Assembly (NCBI RefSeq): GCF_007859955.1
Contig: NZ_SJPR01000003.1
Location: 124,001 to 188,000 of the forward strand
Direction of reading: 5' to 3'
Length of the DNA: 64,000 bases
Source: Botrimarina colliarenosi
Lineage (GTDB): Bacteria; Planctomycetota; Planctomycetia; Pirellulales; Lacipirellulaceae
Part shown: positions 44,770 through 52,181 of the stretch, one piece after another
Layout of the letters: every line of letters begins with the position of its first letter
Numbering within the stretch: position 1 is the stretch's first letter
The notes under the pieces: model-generated
The model's database searches: none
Seen by the model: the letters and a program-made list of their open reading frames with translations, nothing else
Told to the model about the DNA's origin: nothing
Position numbers and translations under genes: made by a program

Positions 44770-44885
44770 GGTCCGCTGTGCGGACCGCGGAGGGCGGCAT
44801 GGAGTTTCGCCACCGCCGGTGACTAAAAAGGCAAACCCTGACGGTCCTGCCGGCCTCCAACCCCGGTCCGCACAGCGGACCCTAC
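44766..44885. repeat. REP-like pair downstream of the RAYT gene, family A (44766-44786 and 44865-44885)
   Basis: Inverted copies GTAGGGTCCGCTGTGCGGAC and their reverse complement fill the whole gap between the RAYT gene and the CoA-binding gene. Both genes end in TAG triplets that belong to the two repeat heads (44767-44769 on plus, 44882-44884 on minus). Confidence 0.85.
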
Positions 44886-45262
44886 GCCCCGCGGCTCGCG
44901 CAGTCGATGAGGCTGCACGCTACGATTGGGTTGAGCCCTAGCGCTTCGGCGCGGGCGATCATCTCGGGCGACTCGGTCCCGGGGTTGAGCCACAGCTCGC
45001 CACAGCCCTTGGCGGCGATTGCGTCGAGCAACGTCAGGCCGACGGCGGGCGGCACGTACATCGTGACGCGATCGAGCGGTGACGCCGGGACCTCAGCGAT
45101 CGAGGCGTAGACCGGCAGGCCCTCGATTTCGCCCCCCTTTGGATTCACCGCGAACACCTCGTAGCCGCAACCGGCGTGGGCGCGGAGCGAGCGATTGCCG
45201 AACTTGGTGCGGTCGGCGCTGGCGCCGATGACGGCGACGGTCGGTTTCTTGGGGGCGTCCAT
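44882..45262 (-). CDS. CoA-binding domain protein
   Basis: A 126-residue Rossmann protein of the CoA_binding_2 family. The nucleotide-binding motif is VAVIGASADRTKFGNRSLRA, followed by YEVFAVNPKGGEIEGLPVYA. The later HGCGELWLNPGTESPE-like stretch (KGCGELWLNPGTESPEMIAR) and ACSLIDCAS also match the family. It binds CoA or a related nucleotide; role unknown. It follows the HEAT/TPR gene by 44 bases on the same strand, so they may form an operon. Confidence 0.9.
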   Translation of the reverse strand: MDAPKKPTVAVIGASADRTKFGNRSLRAHAGCGYEVFAVNPKGGEIEGLPVYASIAEVPASPLDRVTMYVPPAVGLTLLDAIAAKGCGELWLNPGTESPEMIARAEALGLNPIVACSLIDCASRGA

Positions 45263-45267
45263 GCGGG

Positions 45268-45309
45268 GCTCCGTTTACGGGGCAGGGCGTTTACGGGGCA
45301 GGGCGTCTA
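45268..45309. repeat. Short tandem repeat between the HEAT/TPR and CoA-binding genes
   Basis: About 2.5 copies of a 16-base unit (CGTTTACGGGGCAGGG). It runs into the stop codon of the HEAT/TPR gene. Confidence 0.65.
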
Positions 45310-46509
45310 CGGGTCACGGCGGAGGTTGACGCGTTCCGCTACTTGGCGACTGGCGAGCCACGCCCGCCATTTGTCTTGATCGTAAAGAAAGTTGACACCG
45401 GTCAAGTGAACCAGCGTCTCAAGGACTTGCGTGTTGCGAGAGGTCCGCTGCTCGATCTTCGGACCCCCGCCGCCAAACCCGAACGACCCCTGGGTCGGGC
45501 TGAACGTCATCGAGTAGTCGTCGCCGCCCGAGACGTTGCCGACTTGGCGGCGATGGACGGTCACGAGGGCGTCGATTAGCGGTTCAATTGTCGCCGTCGA
45601 CCCGAGCCGCGCTAGCGCCCAGCCGGCGTTGTTGATCACCACCGGGTCGTCGGCCCGCAGCGCCGCGACGAAGGGGAGGGCGAGTCCGGGGCGTCCGTCG
45701 GCGGCGAGTTGATCAACGGCCTCGGCGCGGAGTTCGGGATCGCGCGCCGTGATCACGATGCTCGCCAGCGCGGCGAGCCCCTCGGGCGTCGCGATCCGGC
45801 CGATCGCTCTTACCAGCCGGCGCCGCACGGCGGGAACCGGTTCGTCGGCTAACAGCTTCAGCAGCTCCGGCATCGCCATCGGGTCTTCGAGTTGGTCGAA
45901 GGCGTCTTCGGCGGCACGGGCCGTGTCGCGGTCCGCGCTCTCGAGACCCGAACGCCAGTCGGCTAGTTGCTTCCGCCAAGCGAGGGCTTCCGATTCTTGC
46001 CGCTCGATCCGCTCGAGCAGGGCGACCTCTTGCGGCGTGCGGTACTCGCCGCCCCAGCGGACGAGACCGCGGGCGGCCAAGACGTCGTCACGCGTCATCC
46101 AGCGGCCGTCGACTTGCTGGTAGCCGAGGAGCATCCGGGCCTCGGCGTGGTCGGGGTCGAGCTCGAGGACCCGCTGCAAGTGACGCCGGAGGCCGTCGGC
46201 GACGCCGTTATCGCGGCACCAGTTGGCGAGGGCGAATTGCGCTTCGACCGTGTCGGAAACGCTCGGGGCCCGGCGGCGATACTCCGCCTCGGCAGGTGAC
46301 TCCGAGACCGATCGGGCGACACGGTCGCGGTCCAGAACGATCCGGCCGTAGGGGGACTGGATCGCCAACTGCGAGCGGTTCGACGCGGCGTCGGGAACAA
46401 CTTCGGCGTCGAGACGTCCGCCGGTAGAAAGTTCGACCTGGTCCGCTGGCGCCGGTTGTGCGGCCGTGAAAACGGCGAGGCAGAGGGCGGCGGCGGTTGG
46501 GCGGAGCAT
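45307..46509 (-). CDS. Secreted TPR/HEAT-repeat protein
   Basis: A 400-residue protein from the ATG at 46509 (MLRPTAAALCLAVFTAAQPA, signal peptide). A beta-rich N-terminal domain of about 60 residues precedes a TPR pair (AQFALANWCRDNGVADGLRR, LELDPDHAEARMLLGYQQVD). HEAT-type repeats follow (MPELLKLLADEPVPAVRRRL, VRAIGRIATPEGLAALASIV, LPFVAALRADDPVVINNAGW). A Gly/Ser-rich insertion near residue 340 (TQGSFGFGGGGPK) is seen. Periplasmic scaffold is likely; common in planctomycetes. Confidence 0.85.
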   Translation of the reverse strand: MLRPTAAALCLAVFTAAQPAPADQVELSTGGRLDAEVVPDAASNRSQLAIQSPYGRIVLDRDRVARSVSESPAEAEYRRRAPSVSDTVEAQFALANWCRDNGVADGLRRHLQRVLELDPDHAEARMLLGYQQVDGRWMTRDDVLAARGLVRWGGEYRTPQEVALLERIERQESEALAWRKQLADWRSGLESADRDTARAAEDAFDQLEDPMAMPELLKLLADEPVPAVRRRLVRAIGRIATPEGLAALASIVITARDPELRAEAVDQLAADGRPGLALPFVAALRADDPVVINNAGWALARLGSTATIEPLIDALVTVHRRQVGNVSGGDDYSMTFSPTQGSFGFGGGGPKIEQRTSRNTQVLETLVHLTGVNFLYDQDKWRAWLASRQVAERVNLRRDP

Positions 46510-46687
46510 CACAGGTGCGATCGAAAGGGTTAGAGGCGCCAGCAGCGCTAGTATACGCCGTGACGAGTCGCCATAGGTAAAACCGCAGTGTCCCGCTAAT
46601 CTTACGCCGCACGGCCCCCACGGAGGGGCGCCGTGTCGTGTGCCCCCGTTCTGCAGGGCGGGGCCCGTCCGCAGCGCTCGAGGCCCA

Positions 46688-46694
46688 AGGAGGG
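46688..46694 (+). promoter_or_regulatory. Ribosome binding site fixing a GTG start
   Basis: AAGGAGG lies five bases before the GTG at 46700. The longer frame with the ATG at 46640 lacks such a site. Confidence 0.75.
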
Positions 46695-46699
46695 GCGGC

Positions 46700-47821
46700 G
46701 TGCAGCGCATTGTCTCACTCGCTCTGTTGGCCGTCCTCGTCGGTGGGGGATGGACTGCGCTGAAGGGGATCTCCCCTCAGAGCGTCCAGCAGGCGGTCCA
46801 GAAGGTTGGCGCCGCCGTCGGCCCCGTGCTGGCTCAGCAGGGGCAAGTTCAGGCGACGCCTACCAACAACCCTGGCGGCCAAACCTTCGGCGGCTATGTG
46901 TCGCAACAGACCAGCGGATCACCGCTGTTCGCGCCGGCGCCGACGGTCTCGGCGCCGCCATCGATCCGCATCGCGTCTTTCAACATCCAGGTGTTCGGCG
47001 ACAAGAAGGCGTCGAAGCCGTACGTGATGAGGGCGCTCGCCCAGGTCGTCCGCAGCTTTGACGTCATCGCGATCCAAGAGATCCGCACCCAAGACGACAA
47101 CTTCATCCCCAAGTTCCTGCGGGACTACGTCAACGTCAATGCGGCGACCGGCGTTTACGACGCCCGGGTGAGCGATCGCTTGGGGCGGACCAACTCGACC
47201 GAGCAGTACGCCTACCTCTTCAACACGGCGACGGTCGAGGTGCACCCCAACTTCTGCGCCGTCGTGCCCGACCCGCAAGACCGCCTGCACCGCGAGCCGT
47301 ACGCGGCTCTGTTCCGCACCCGAGTTGTTGCGCCGTACACGCCATTCACGTTTACGCTGATCAACATCCACACCGATCCCGACGAAGTCCCTCAAGAGCT
47401 CGACGCCCTTTACTACGTCTACCAGCAGGTGCAGCGATCGCCGATCGACGGCGCCGTGGAAGACGACGTGATCTTGCTGGGCGACCTCAATACCGAAGTG
47501 CCCGCCGCCTCGCGCTACACGCCCAACGAGTATCAACGACGCATCGCGCCGAGCGACTTCGGATTGCTCGCGCGGATTCCCGGGATCGCGCCGCTGATCC
47601 GCAACCAAGCGACCAATGCCCGAGGGACGCGCCTTTACGACAACCTGTTGATCCCCAGCCTGCAGACGGTGGAGTATCTCGATAGCGGCGTGATGGACCT
47701 CCGCTCCGAACTGGGCTACCAACTGACGCTCGAACAGGTGCTCGAGATCTCGGATCACCTGCCCGTGTGGGGTAAGTTCAGCGCGATCGAAGGGGGCTCC
47801 TATCGCAGCGCGTCACGCTGA
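46700..47821 (+). CDS. Secreted endonuclease/exonuclease/phosphatase-fold protein
   Basis: A 373-residue protein. GTG at 46700 gives MQRIVSLALLAVLVGGGWTA, a signal anchor or signal peptide. After a Gln/Thr/Pro linker the DNase I-like fold begins: IRIASFNIQVFGDKKASKPY, FDVIAIQEIRTQDDNF, FTLINIHTDPDEVPQELDAL, VILLGDLNTEV and LEISDHLPVWGKF. The catalytic Glu (QEIR), Asp/Asn (GDLN) and Asp-His (SDHLP) residues are present. Likely an extracytoplasmic DNase or phosphodiesterase; substrate unknown. Confidence 0.9.
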   Translation: MQRIVSLALLAVLVGGGWTALKGISPQSVQQAVQKVGAAVGPVLAQQGQVQATPTNNPGGQTFGGYVSQQTSGSPLFAPAPTVSAPPSIRIASFNIQVFGDKKASKPYVMRALAQVVRSFDVIAIQEIRTQDDNFIPKFLRDYVNVNAATGVYDARVSDRLGRTNSTEQYAYLFNTATVEVHPNFCAVVPDPQDRLHREPYAALFRTRVVAPYTPFTFTLINIHTDPDEVPQELDALYYVYQQVQRSPIDGAVEDDVILLGDLNTEVPAASRYTPNEYQRRIAPSDFGLLARIPGIAPLIRNQATNARGTRLYDNLLIPSLQTVEYLDSGVMDLRSELGYQLTLEQVLEISDHLPVWGKFSAIEGGSYRSASR

Positions 47822-47825
47822 ATCA

Positions 47826-47861
47826 CCCTCCCTTTCTAGGGAGGGGCTAGGGGAGGGTGGG
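47826..47861. repeat. CCCTCCCTTTCTAGGGAGGG-type palindrome
   Basis: CCCTCCC and GGGAGGG form a short stem near 47827-47845, followed by GCTAGGGGAGGG. A related inverted word is found at 47965-47983 and again at 51240-51270 in opposite orientation. Confidence 0.5.
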
Positions 47862-47876
47862 ATGCGTCAAGCTTCC

Positions 47877-47961
47877 GATCGCCAAAGGCGATTCAAGGTG
47901 AACCGTCGGCGCTAGCCGCCGGCGAATCACCCGTGACGCCACCCGCGGCTGGCGCCTCACC
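47877..47961. repeat. Palindromic repeat, family B copy 2
   Basis: GATCGCCAAAGGCGATTCAA (47877-47896) is followed by an imperfect inverted pair with GTCGGCGCTAGCCGCCGG and CCGCGGCTGGCGCC. The unit is found in opposite orientation at 51081-51171. Confidence 0.75.
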
Positions 47962-48038
47962 GATCCTCCCTGATAGGGAGGGGGAGACGAAATCGCTTGC
48001 CTCTCTAGTTCATCCTCGGAATTGGCCGCGCGTTCGGG

Positions 48039-48044
48039 TAGAAT
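48039..48044 (+). promoter_or_regulatory. Possible -10 element of a leader RNA
   Basis: TAGAAT in GC-rich sequence; the -35 side (TCGGAA, spacing 17) is weak. It could start a transcript of about 125 bases that ends at the hairpin 48127-48171. Confidence 0.35.
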
Positions 48045-48126
48045 ACGTCCATCACGAGGCGAGGCGTCCTAGCGAGCCCCGCGGAGTTCTCTGTCCAAAC
48101 GACGGAACTCTGGCGGAGGCGTCACG

Positions 48127-48180
48127 AAGAGCCCGCCGCGAGAACCAAGTTGGTTTTCGCGGCGGGCTCTTTTCGTTTTT
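48127..48180 (+). terminator. Strong hairpin terminator or attenuator in front of the papain-fold peptidase gene
   Basis: The arms 48127-48148 and 48150-48171 pair in 21 of 22 positions, followed by TTCGTTTTT. It comes before the peptidase gene at 48230, not after a gene, so it ends either a small RNA or a leader. Confidence 0.8.
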
Positions 48181-48229
48181 AGGCGGCCCGCCGGTGCGTG
48201 AAACGCCACTCCCTCGGAGGCCTGCGCCG

Positions 48230-48805
48230 GTGCTCCCATTCCGCAAACTTGTTCGCCTCGCCGACGTGAAGTCGCAGCTGCGTGACGGCGATCTGCTGCT
48301 GTTCCGCCGCCGTGGCTTGATCTCGGTGGCGGGCCGGGGCGTCCACTCGCACGCGGCGAAGCTCGCGTGGTGGGGCGACACGCCGTTCTGCCTGGAGGTG
48401 CGGGAATGGTTTGGCGGCCGGGCGGTGACGCTCGCCAGCCAAGTCGATCGCTGCCCGGGCCAGATCGATCTGTTCCGGGCTAACCCCGGTGGGCGTTGGC
48501 CCGAGTACGACGCGGCGGCGTCGACCCGTTACCTGCGTCACTTGGCCGGGTGCGACTACGGCTACGCCTCGGTCATCGAGGCGGCGCTGCTGCATCTGCC
48601 GATCGTGCGGATGTGCGTCACCCCCGAGGTGGAAGACAAGGCCGTGAGTCGGCGCCCCCCGTTCTGTAGCCAGGCATGCGCGATGGCGGACCGGCTCGCG
48701 GGAGGCGTCGACCCGGCCCCTTACTTGGCCGATCGGCTGACCGAGCCGGCGGACCTCGCGCGGAGCCCGTTCTATCAGTACCAATTTACCTTCGCGGGGG
48801 AGTGA
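48230..48805 (+). CDS. Papain-fold (YiiX/NlpC-like) cysteine peptidase, first gene of the phage-like cluster
   Basis: A 191-residue protein from GTG 48230, with GGAGG nine bases upstream. The order DVKSQLRDGDLLLFRRRGLI, then HSHAAKLAWWGDTPFCLEVR and later RPPFCSQACAMADRLAGG, fits permuted papain-fold (YiiX/YebB-like) proteins: the histidine comes before the cysteine. Phages often encode such peptidases for wall entry or release. The next gene starts 6 bases later. Assignment to the phage cluster rests on direction and closeness. Confidence 0.7.
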   Translation: MLPFRKLVRLADVKSQLRDGDLLLFRRRGLISVAGRGVHSHAAKLAWWGDTPFCLEVREWFGGRAVTLASQVDRCPGQIDLFRANPGGRWPEYDAAASTRYLRHLAGCDYGYASVIEAALLHLPIVRMCVTPEVEDKAVSRRPPFCSQACAMADRLAGGVDPAPYLADRLTEPADLARSPFYQYQFTFAGE

Positions 48806-48810
48806 AGAGC

Positions 48811-50031
48811 ATGCTCCGCGTCTTGCTTGGCTGCCTCGCCTTGCTGCCGGAATCGGTTGGTGTAGCCCAGTGCGGCCCCGGTGGCTGCTACGTCGGGCCT
48901 TCCCGCTCAGCGCCTTCCGGCCCCCGCACGCACGAATCGATCGCCAGGATTCTTCACCACGAGGCGAGCGGCGACTCGATCGGATCGGGAACGCTCGTCG
49001 CCTCGATTGCGGGCGGCGGCTATGTCCTGACCTGTGCGCATCTGTTCGAGGGGCCCGGCCGCACCGAGGTGCAAGTCGCCGGGCGATCGCTGCCGGCCGA
49101 GCTGGTGGCGATCGACCGCTCGCATGACCTCGCGTTGCTAAAGACGACTGGCGGGGTGGGGCGTCCGGTCGAAGTGGCTGCGATCACCGCCGGCGTTGTT
49201 CTGTCGGCATGTGGGTTCGGCTCCACCGGAGAACTCCGCTGCGTGCGAGGGCCGATCACGGGGTTTGCGACCGCCTCGGGCGCCACTGAGCCGAGCGTCC
49301 GCCTGCGGGGTTCGGTCCGCTCGGGCGACAGCGGCGGTCCGGTCTTCGACACGGCGGGCCGCTTGGTGGCGGTCGTCTGGGGGCAGCGCGACGGCGAGAC
49401 CTTTGCGATGGGCGGCGCGCCGCTGCGGCGGATCCTCGCCCGGTTGCCTCAAGCCAACCAAAGTTTGAAGCCTGTTGAACGCACGCCGCAGGCGGAACCA
49501 CCGCAGCAGCCCGATCGATGGCGTGAGTCGATCGAGCGACGGATCGATCAGATCGCCAATCAGCCCGAACCCGATCTCCCCGCTTTGCCGGACGACCTGC
49601 TACGGCGTGGTGATCTGCAGCAGCTTGCCTCGCGATGGGACCAGCGGTTCGACGAGCTACGGAGCGAAGTGACGGTGAACGTCGCCGCTCCAATCAGCAA
49701 GCGGTTTCGAGGGGTCGGAAGCGTCGAGGCGTTGCTAGCCGCCATCGGCATTGGTGGCCCCCTCGGCTTCGCCGTTTGGACGGGCCTGGCGTGGTGGCGG
49801 CGGCGCTCGACGCGGAACGACACCAAGCCAAGCACGAGGTCGATTGCGGTTGATTCGCCGCCACCGCCGCAGCAGGTGGTCCCCGAGACGCACTTCGTTT
49901 CTTACCAACGCGACGACTACGCCAAAGCCCATCAGTGGGCGAGTGAACAACTCAGCCGCAAGTTTCCCGGTTCGGTCGAACTGCTCACCAGCCTCGACTC
50001 GTTGATCCGCCAGCAGCTGAACGGCAGCTGA
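48811..50031 (+). CDS. Trypsin-like serine peptidase with membrane anchor
   Basis: A 406-residue protein. The N-terminus (MLRVLLGCLALLPESVGVAQ) looks like a signal peptide. The trypsin-like domain has H77 (TCAH), D106 (SHDLALL) and S174 (RSGDSGGPV). A coiled-coil-like region follows at about 240-300 and one membrane segment at about 306-330 (LLAAIGIGGPLGFAVWTGLA), then a basic cytoplasmic tail. A GTG at 48802 overlapping the previous stop (GTGA) is an alternative start. Role in phage maturation or host envelope is open. Confidence 0.8.
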   Translation: MLRVLLGCLALLPESVGVAQCGPGGCYVGPSRSAPSGPRTHESIARILHHEASGDSIGSGTLVASIAGGGYVLTCAHLFEGPGRTEVQVAGRSLPAELVAIDRSHDLALLKTTGGVGRPVEVAAITAGVVLSACGFGSTGELRCVRGPITGFATASGATEPSVRLRGSVRSGDSGGPVFDTAGRLVAVVWGQRDGETFAMGGAPLRRILARLPQANQSLKPVERTPQAEPPQQPDRWRESIERRIDQIANQPEPDLPALPDDLLRRGDLQQLASRWDQRFDELRSEVTVNVAAPISKRFRGVGSVEALLAAIGIGGPLGFAVWTGLAWWRRRSTRNDTKPSTRSIAVDSPPPPQQVVPETHFVSYQRDDYAKAHQWASEQLSRKFPGSVELLTSLDSLIRQQLNGS

Positions 50032-50051
50032 CGCTTGGTCTCTCGACGGGG

Positions 50052-50142
50052 GTGAGCGGTACGGCGCTAGCCGCCGGTGAGTTCTTCAGCCGTCGGTTAC
50101 TCACCGAGCGGGGCGACCGGCGGCTAGCGCCGTACCGCTCAC
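50052..50142. repeat. Palindromic repeat, family B copy 3
   Basis: Perfect 26-base arms (50052-50077 and 50117-50142; GTGAGCGGTACGGCGCTAGC... and its reverse complement). Inside the phage-like cluster, between the trypsin-like gene and the next gene. Confidence 0.85.
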
Positions 50143-50178
50143 AAGAAACGTTTCTCCGATTTCAGTGTGGGTAGCTCG

Positions 50179-50205
50179 TTGCCGCCCGATCTTTTGCGCT
50201 ATCAT
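50179..50205 (+). promoter_or_regulatory. Possible promoter
   Basis: TTGCCG (50179-50184) and TATCAT (50200-50205) are separated by 15 bases, 22 bases before the ATG at 50227. The spacing is a little short, so this is tentative. Confidence 0.35.
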
Positions 50206-50226
50206 CCACCCCCAGGTCTCCCCCCC

Positions 50227-51069
50227 ATGCCCCTCACCAACACCGATGCGGTTCTCTGGTACAACGTCGGCGTCTTCGGCGACGCCGGCTACGCGGTCCC
50301 CAACTGGTCGAACGACGTGGGGAGCCTCAACCCGCAGATCCTTGATTGGGTCGATCTGGTGGGACGCAACCTGTTCCACTTGATGCACCACGAGGATGTC
50401 GATTTGCGGATCCCGCCGTCGATCAACACCTGCAAGCGAGTCCACAAGCTCTACCTGCGCGCGGCGAATATCCTCGCCGGACGGGCTGTGAAGCCCGGCT
50501 CGGACAACATGGAGGCGCTCCACTCTCGGCCGGCGGGGGAAGTGTTCCGCGTCTATCCCGTCCCGTACTTCAAGGCCCGCAACCCGTTTATGCGGCGTTG
50601 GGCCGGGATGGTGCTCGTCTCGCTCGCCGAAGCGATGCAGCACACCGAGAACCGCAAGGAGATGGAGATCTCCACCGCCTTCGCGGGCCAGGTCGGTCAG
50701 TACCTGCGACGCGTCTACGTGAACATGGCGGTTGAGCTCTTTGGCAAGTCGCGGGAAGAGGCCGAGGCCGCCGGGTTCATGCTGAGCGACGCCGACCTCG
50801 CTTCGTACGACCCGTCGAAGTTCTTCACCTCGACCGAGATGGTTGACACCGTGCCGCGACTCGACCGGGTCTTCACGGAGGACCGACTCGAGTTGCTTGC
50901 CGAAGGGATTGCGATCACCGAGCTGCCGGCGGACATCGGCCCTTGGCCGACGAATCTGACGAGCTTCTACGGGGCGACGCGGAGTGACGGCGTCATCAAT
51001 CCGGCGTCGGCGTCGGGAACGTCGCGCTCGACGAGCGGCCCGATCATCCCACCGGCTCCCGGCCCGTGA
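50227..51069 (+). CDS. Unknown protein of the phage-like cluster
   Basis: A 280-residue protein with no recognisable domain. It starts MPLTNTDAVLWYNVGVFGDA and is mostly helical, with FHLMHHEDVDLRIPPSINTC, NPFMRRWAGMVLVSLAEAMQ and ISTAFAGQVGQYLRRVYVNM. The C-terminal 40 residues are Ser/Pro/Gly-rich and disordered-looking. No signal peptide or membrane segment. It lies between two family B repeats, in line with the peptidase and packaging genes. It could be structural; I do not assign a function. Confidence 0.7.
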   Translation: MPLTNTDAVLWYNVGVFGDAGYAVPNWSNDVGSLNPQILDWVDLVGRNLFHLMHHEDVDLRIPPSINTCKRVHKLYLRAANILAGRAVKPGSDNMEALHSRPAGEVFRVYPVPYFKARNPFMRRWAGMVLVSLAEAMQHTENRKEMEISTAFAGQVGQYLRRVYVNMAVELFGKSREEAEAAGFMLSDADLASYDPSKFFTSTEMVDTVPRLDRVFTEDRLELLAEGIAITELPADIGPWPTNLTSFYGATRSDGVINPASASGTSRSTSGPIIPPAPGP

Positions 51070-51080
51070 TGCTGGAGTTG

Positions 51081-51171
51081 GGTGAGCCGTCGGCGCTAGC
51101 CGCGGGTGGCGTCACGGGTGATTCACCCGCGGCTAGCGCCGACGGCTCACCTTGGATCGCCTTTGGCGATC
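51081..51171. repeat. Palindromic repeat, family B copy 4
   Basis: Perfect 28-base arms (51081-51108 and 51124-51151) followed by TTGGATCGCCTTTGGCGATC. This is the reverse-oriented version of the unit at 47877-47961. Confidence 0.85.
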
Positions 51172-51300
51172 GGGCGATAGGTCGTGTTGGCTTTCCCATG
51201 GCGACATCGACGCCGTTTGGCAACGGACAACCTCAACCCTCACCTAACCCCTCCCTGCAAAGGAGGGGGACTGTCTACGAACTACCCCGATTCGTTTGCC

Positions 51301-51543
51301 ATGGTTCGTCACCCCAACGACCCGGATCGAGTCCGCCTTGGCCCCGCCGACTGGGGCGGCCTCTGTTCGCTCGCCCTGGCGATCCTCTCGCTCGGCGCGG
51401 CGACGCTCTACAAGGTCCACGACATCGCCCAGACCAATCGCGAGCGGCTCGCCGCGGTCGACGCCGAGTTGGCGGGGCTGAAGCACAACGTCGGTCTCTT
51501 GCAGACCGACCTCCGCGAGATCTCCAGGAGAGTCCGCCCATGA
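51301..51543 (+). CDS. Small one-pass membrane protein with coiled coil (holin/DUF2730-like)
   Basis: An 80-residue protein from the ATG at 51301. One hydrophobic helix at about residues 19-38 (GGLCSLALAILSLGAATLYK) is followed by a coiled coil (RERLAAVDAELAGLKHNVGL, LQTDLREISRRV). This layout is like small phage proteins of the DUF2730/XhlA type. Its TGA overlaps the ATG of the ParB-like gene (ATGA at 51540), so they are co-translated. A lysis role is inference. Confidence 0.65.
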   Translation: MVRHPNDPDRVRLGPADWGGLCSLALAILSLGAATLYKVHDIAQTNRERLAAVDAELAGLKHNVGLLQTDLREISRRVRP

Positions 51544-52091
51544 AGATCCGAGACCGGGTTAAAGAGCTGCGCCGGGTCCGCGCCGGCGACCTGAAGCCGC
51601 ACCCGAAGAACTGGCGGACGCACTCCCGTCACCAGCAAAGCGTCTTGCGAGGCGTGCTCAAAGAGGTCGGCATGGCCGGCGCGTTACTCGCCCGGGAGCT
51701 TCCCGACGGAACTCTGCAACTCGTCGATGGCCACCTCCGAGCCGAAACAACCCCTTCGGCAGTCGTCCCGGTGCTGGTGCTCGACCTGAGCGACGAGGAA
51801 GCGGAGAAAGTGCTGCTGACGCACGATCCGTTGGCGTCGCTGGCCGGCGTCGATGCGTCACGTCTTGGCGAGCTCCTCGGCCGGGTCGAAACCGAGAGCC
51901 AAGCGGTCGGCGAGATGCTCGCCAAGCTCGCCCGCGAGATCGAAGACGACCCTTCGAAGGCCGATCCGCCGGACGTTGTGATCAAGCCTTGCTACCAGGT
52001 CGTGGTCGAGGTCGAAGGCGAGACGCAGCAACAAGAAATCTACGAGCGGATGCGGGCGGAAGGCCATCGCTGTCGGGTGCTAACGCTGTAG
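51540..52091 (+). CDS. ParB N-terminal domain (ParB/sulfiredoxin-fold) protein
   Basis: A 183-residue protein. The ParB-type core is LKPHPKNWRTHSRHQQSVLR, then LLARELPDGTLQLVDGHLRA and VVPVLVLDLSDEEAEKVLLT; the GH(L)R-type motif of ParB/Srx folds is LVDGHLRAE. It has no HTH domain, so it is of the phage type seen beside terminases rather than a partition protein. The fold binds CTP or ATP in other members. Its TAG stop codon is a REP head. Confidence 0.8.
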   Translation: MKIRDRVKELRRVRAGDLKPHPKNWRTHSRHQQSVLRGVLKEVGMAGALLARELPDGTLQLVDGHLRAETTPSAVVPVLVLDLSDEEAEKVLLTHDPLASLAGVDASRLGELLGRVETESQAVGEMLAKLAREIEDDPSKADPPDVVIKPCYQVVVEVEGETQQQEIYERMRAEGHRCRVLTL

Positions 52092-52178
52092 GGTCCGCTG
52101 TGCGGACCGATTCAAGCGGGCGACTCTCCTCCCCCCCGCGGTTTTTCCTCAAGGAACGGTCCGCACAGCGGACCCTAC
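52088..52178. repeat. REPIN-like pair, family A (52088-52108 and 52158-52178)
   Basis: Two exact 21-base inverted copies separated by 49 bases, filling the entire gap between the ParB-like and ABC-GNAT genes. The left TAG is the ParB-like stop codon; the right copy ends three bases before the next ATG. Shows that host repeats have spread into the phage-like cluster. Confidence 0.88.
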
Positions 52179-52181
52179 GTC

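Noticed and set aside
47877-51171. Composite transposon bounded by inverted family B copies
   Set aside because: A third copy lies inside, gene content is continuous with the cluster beyond it, and no transposase is present.
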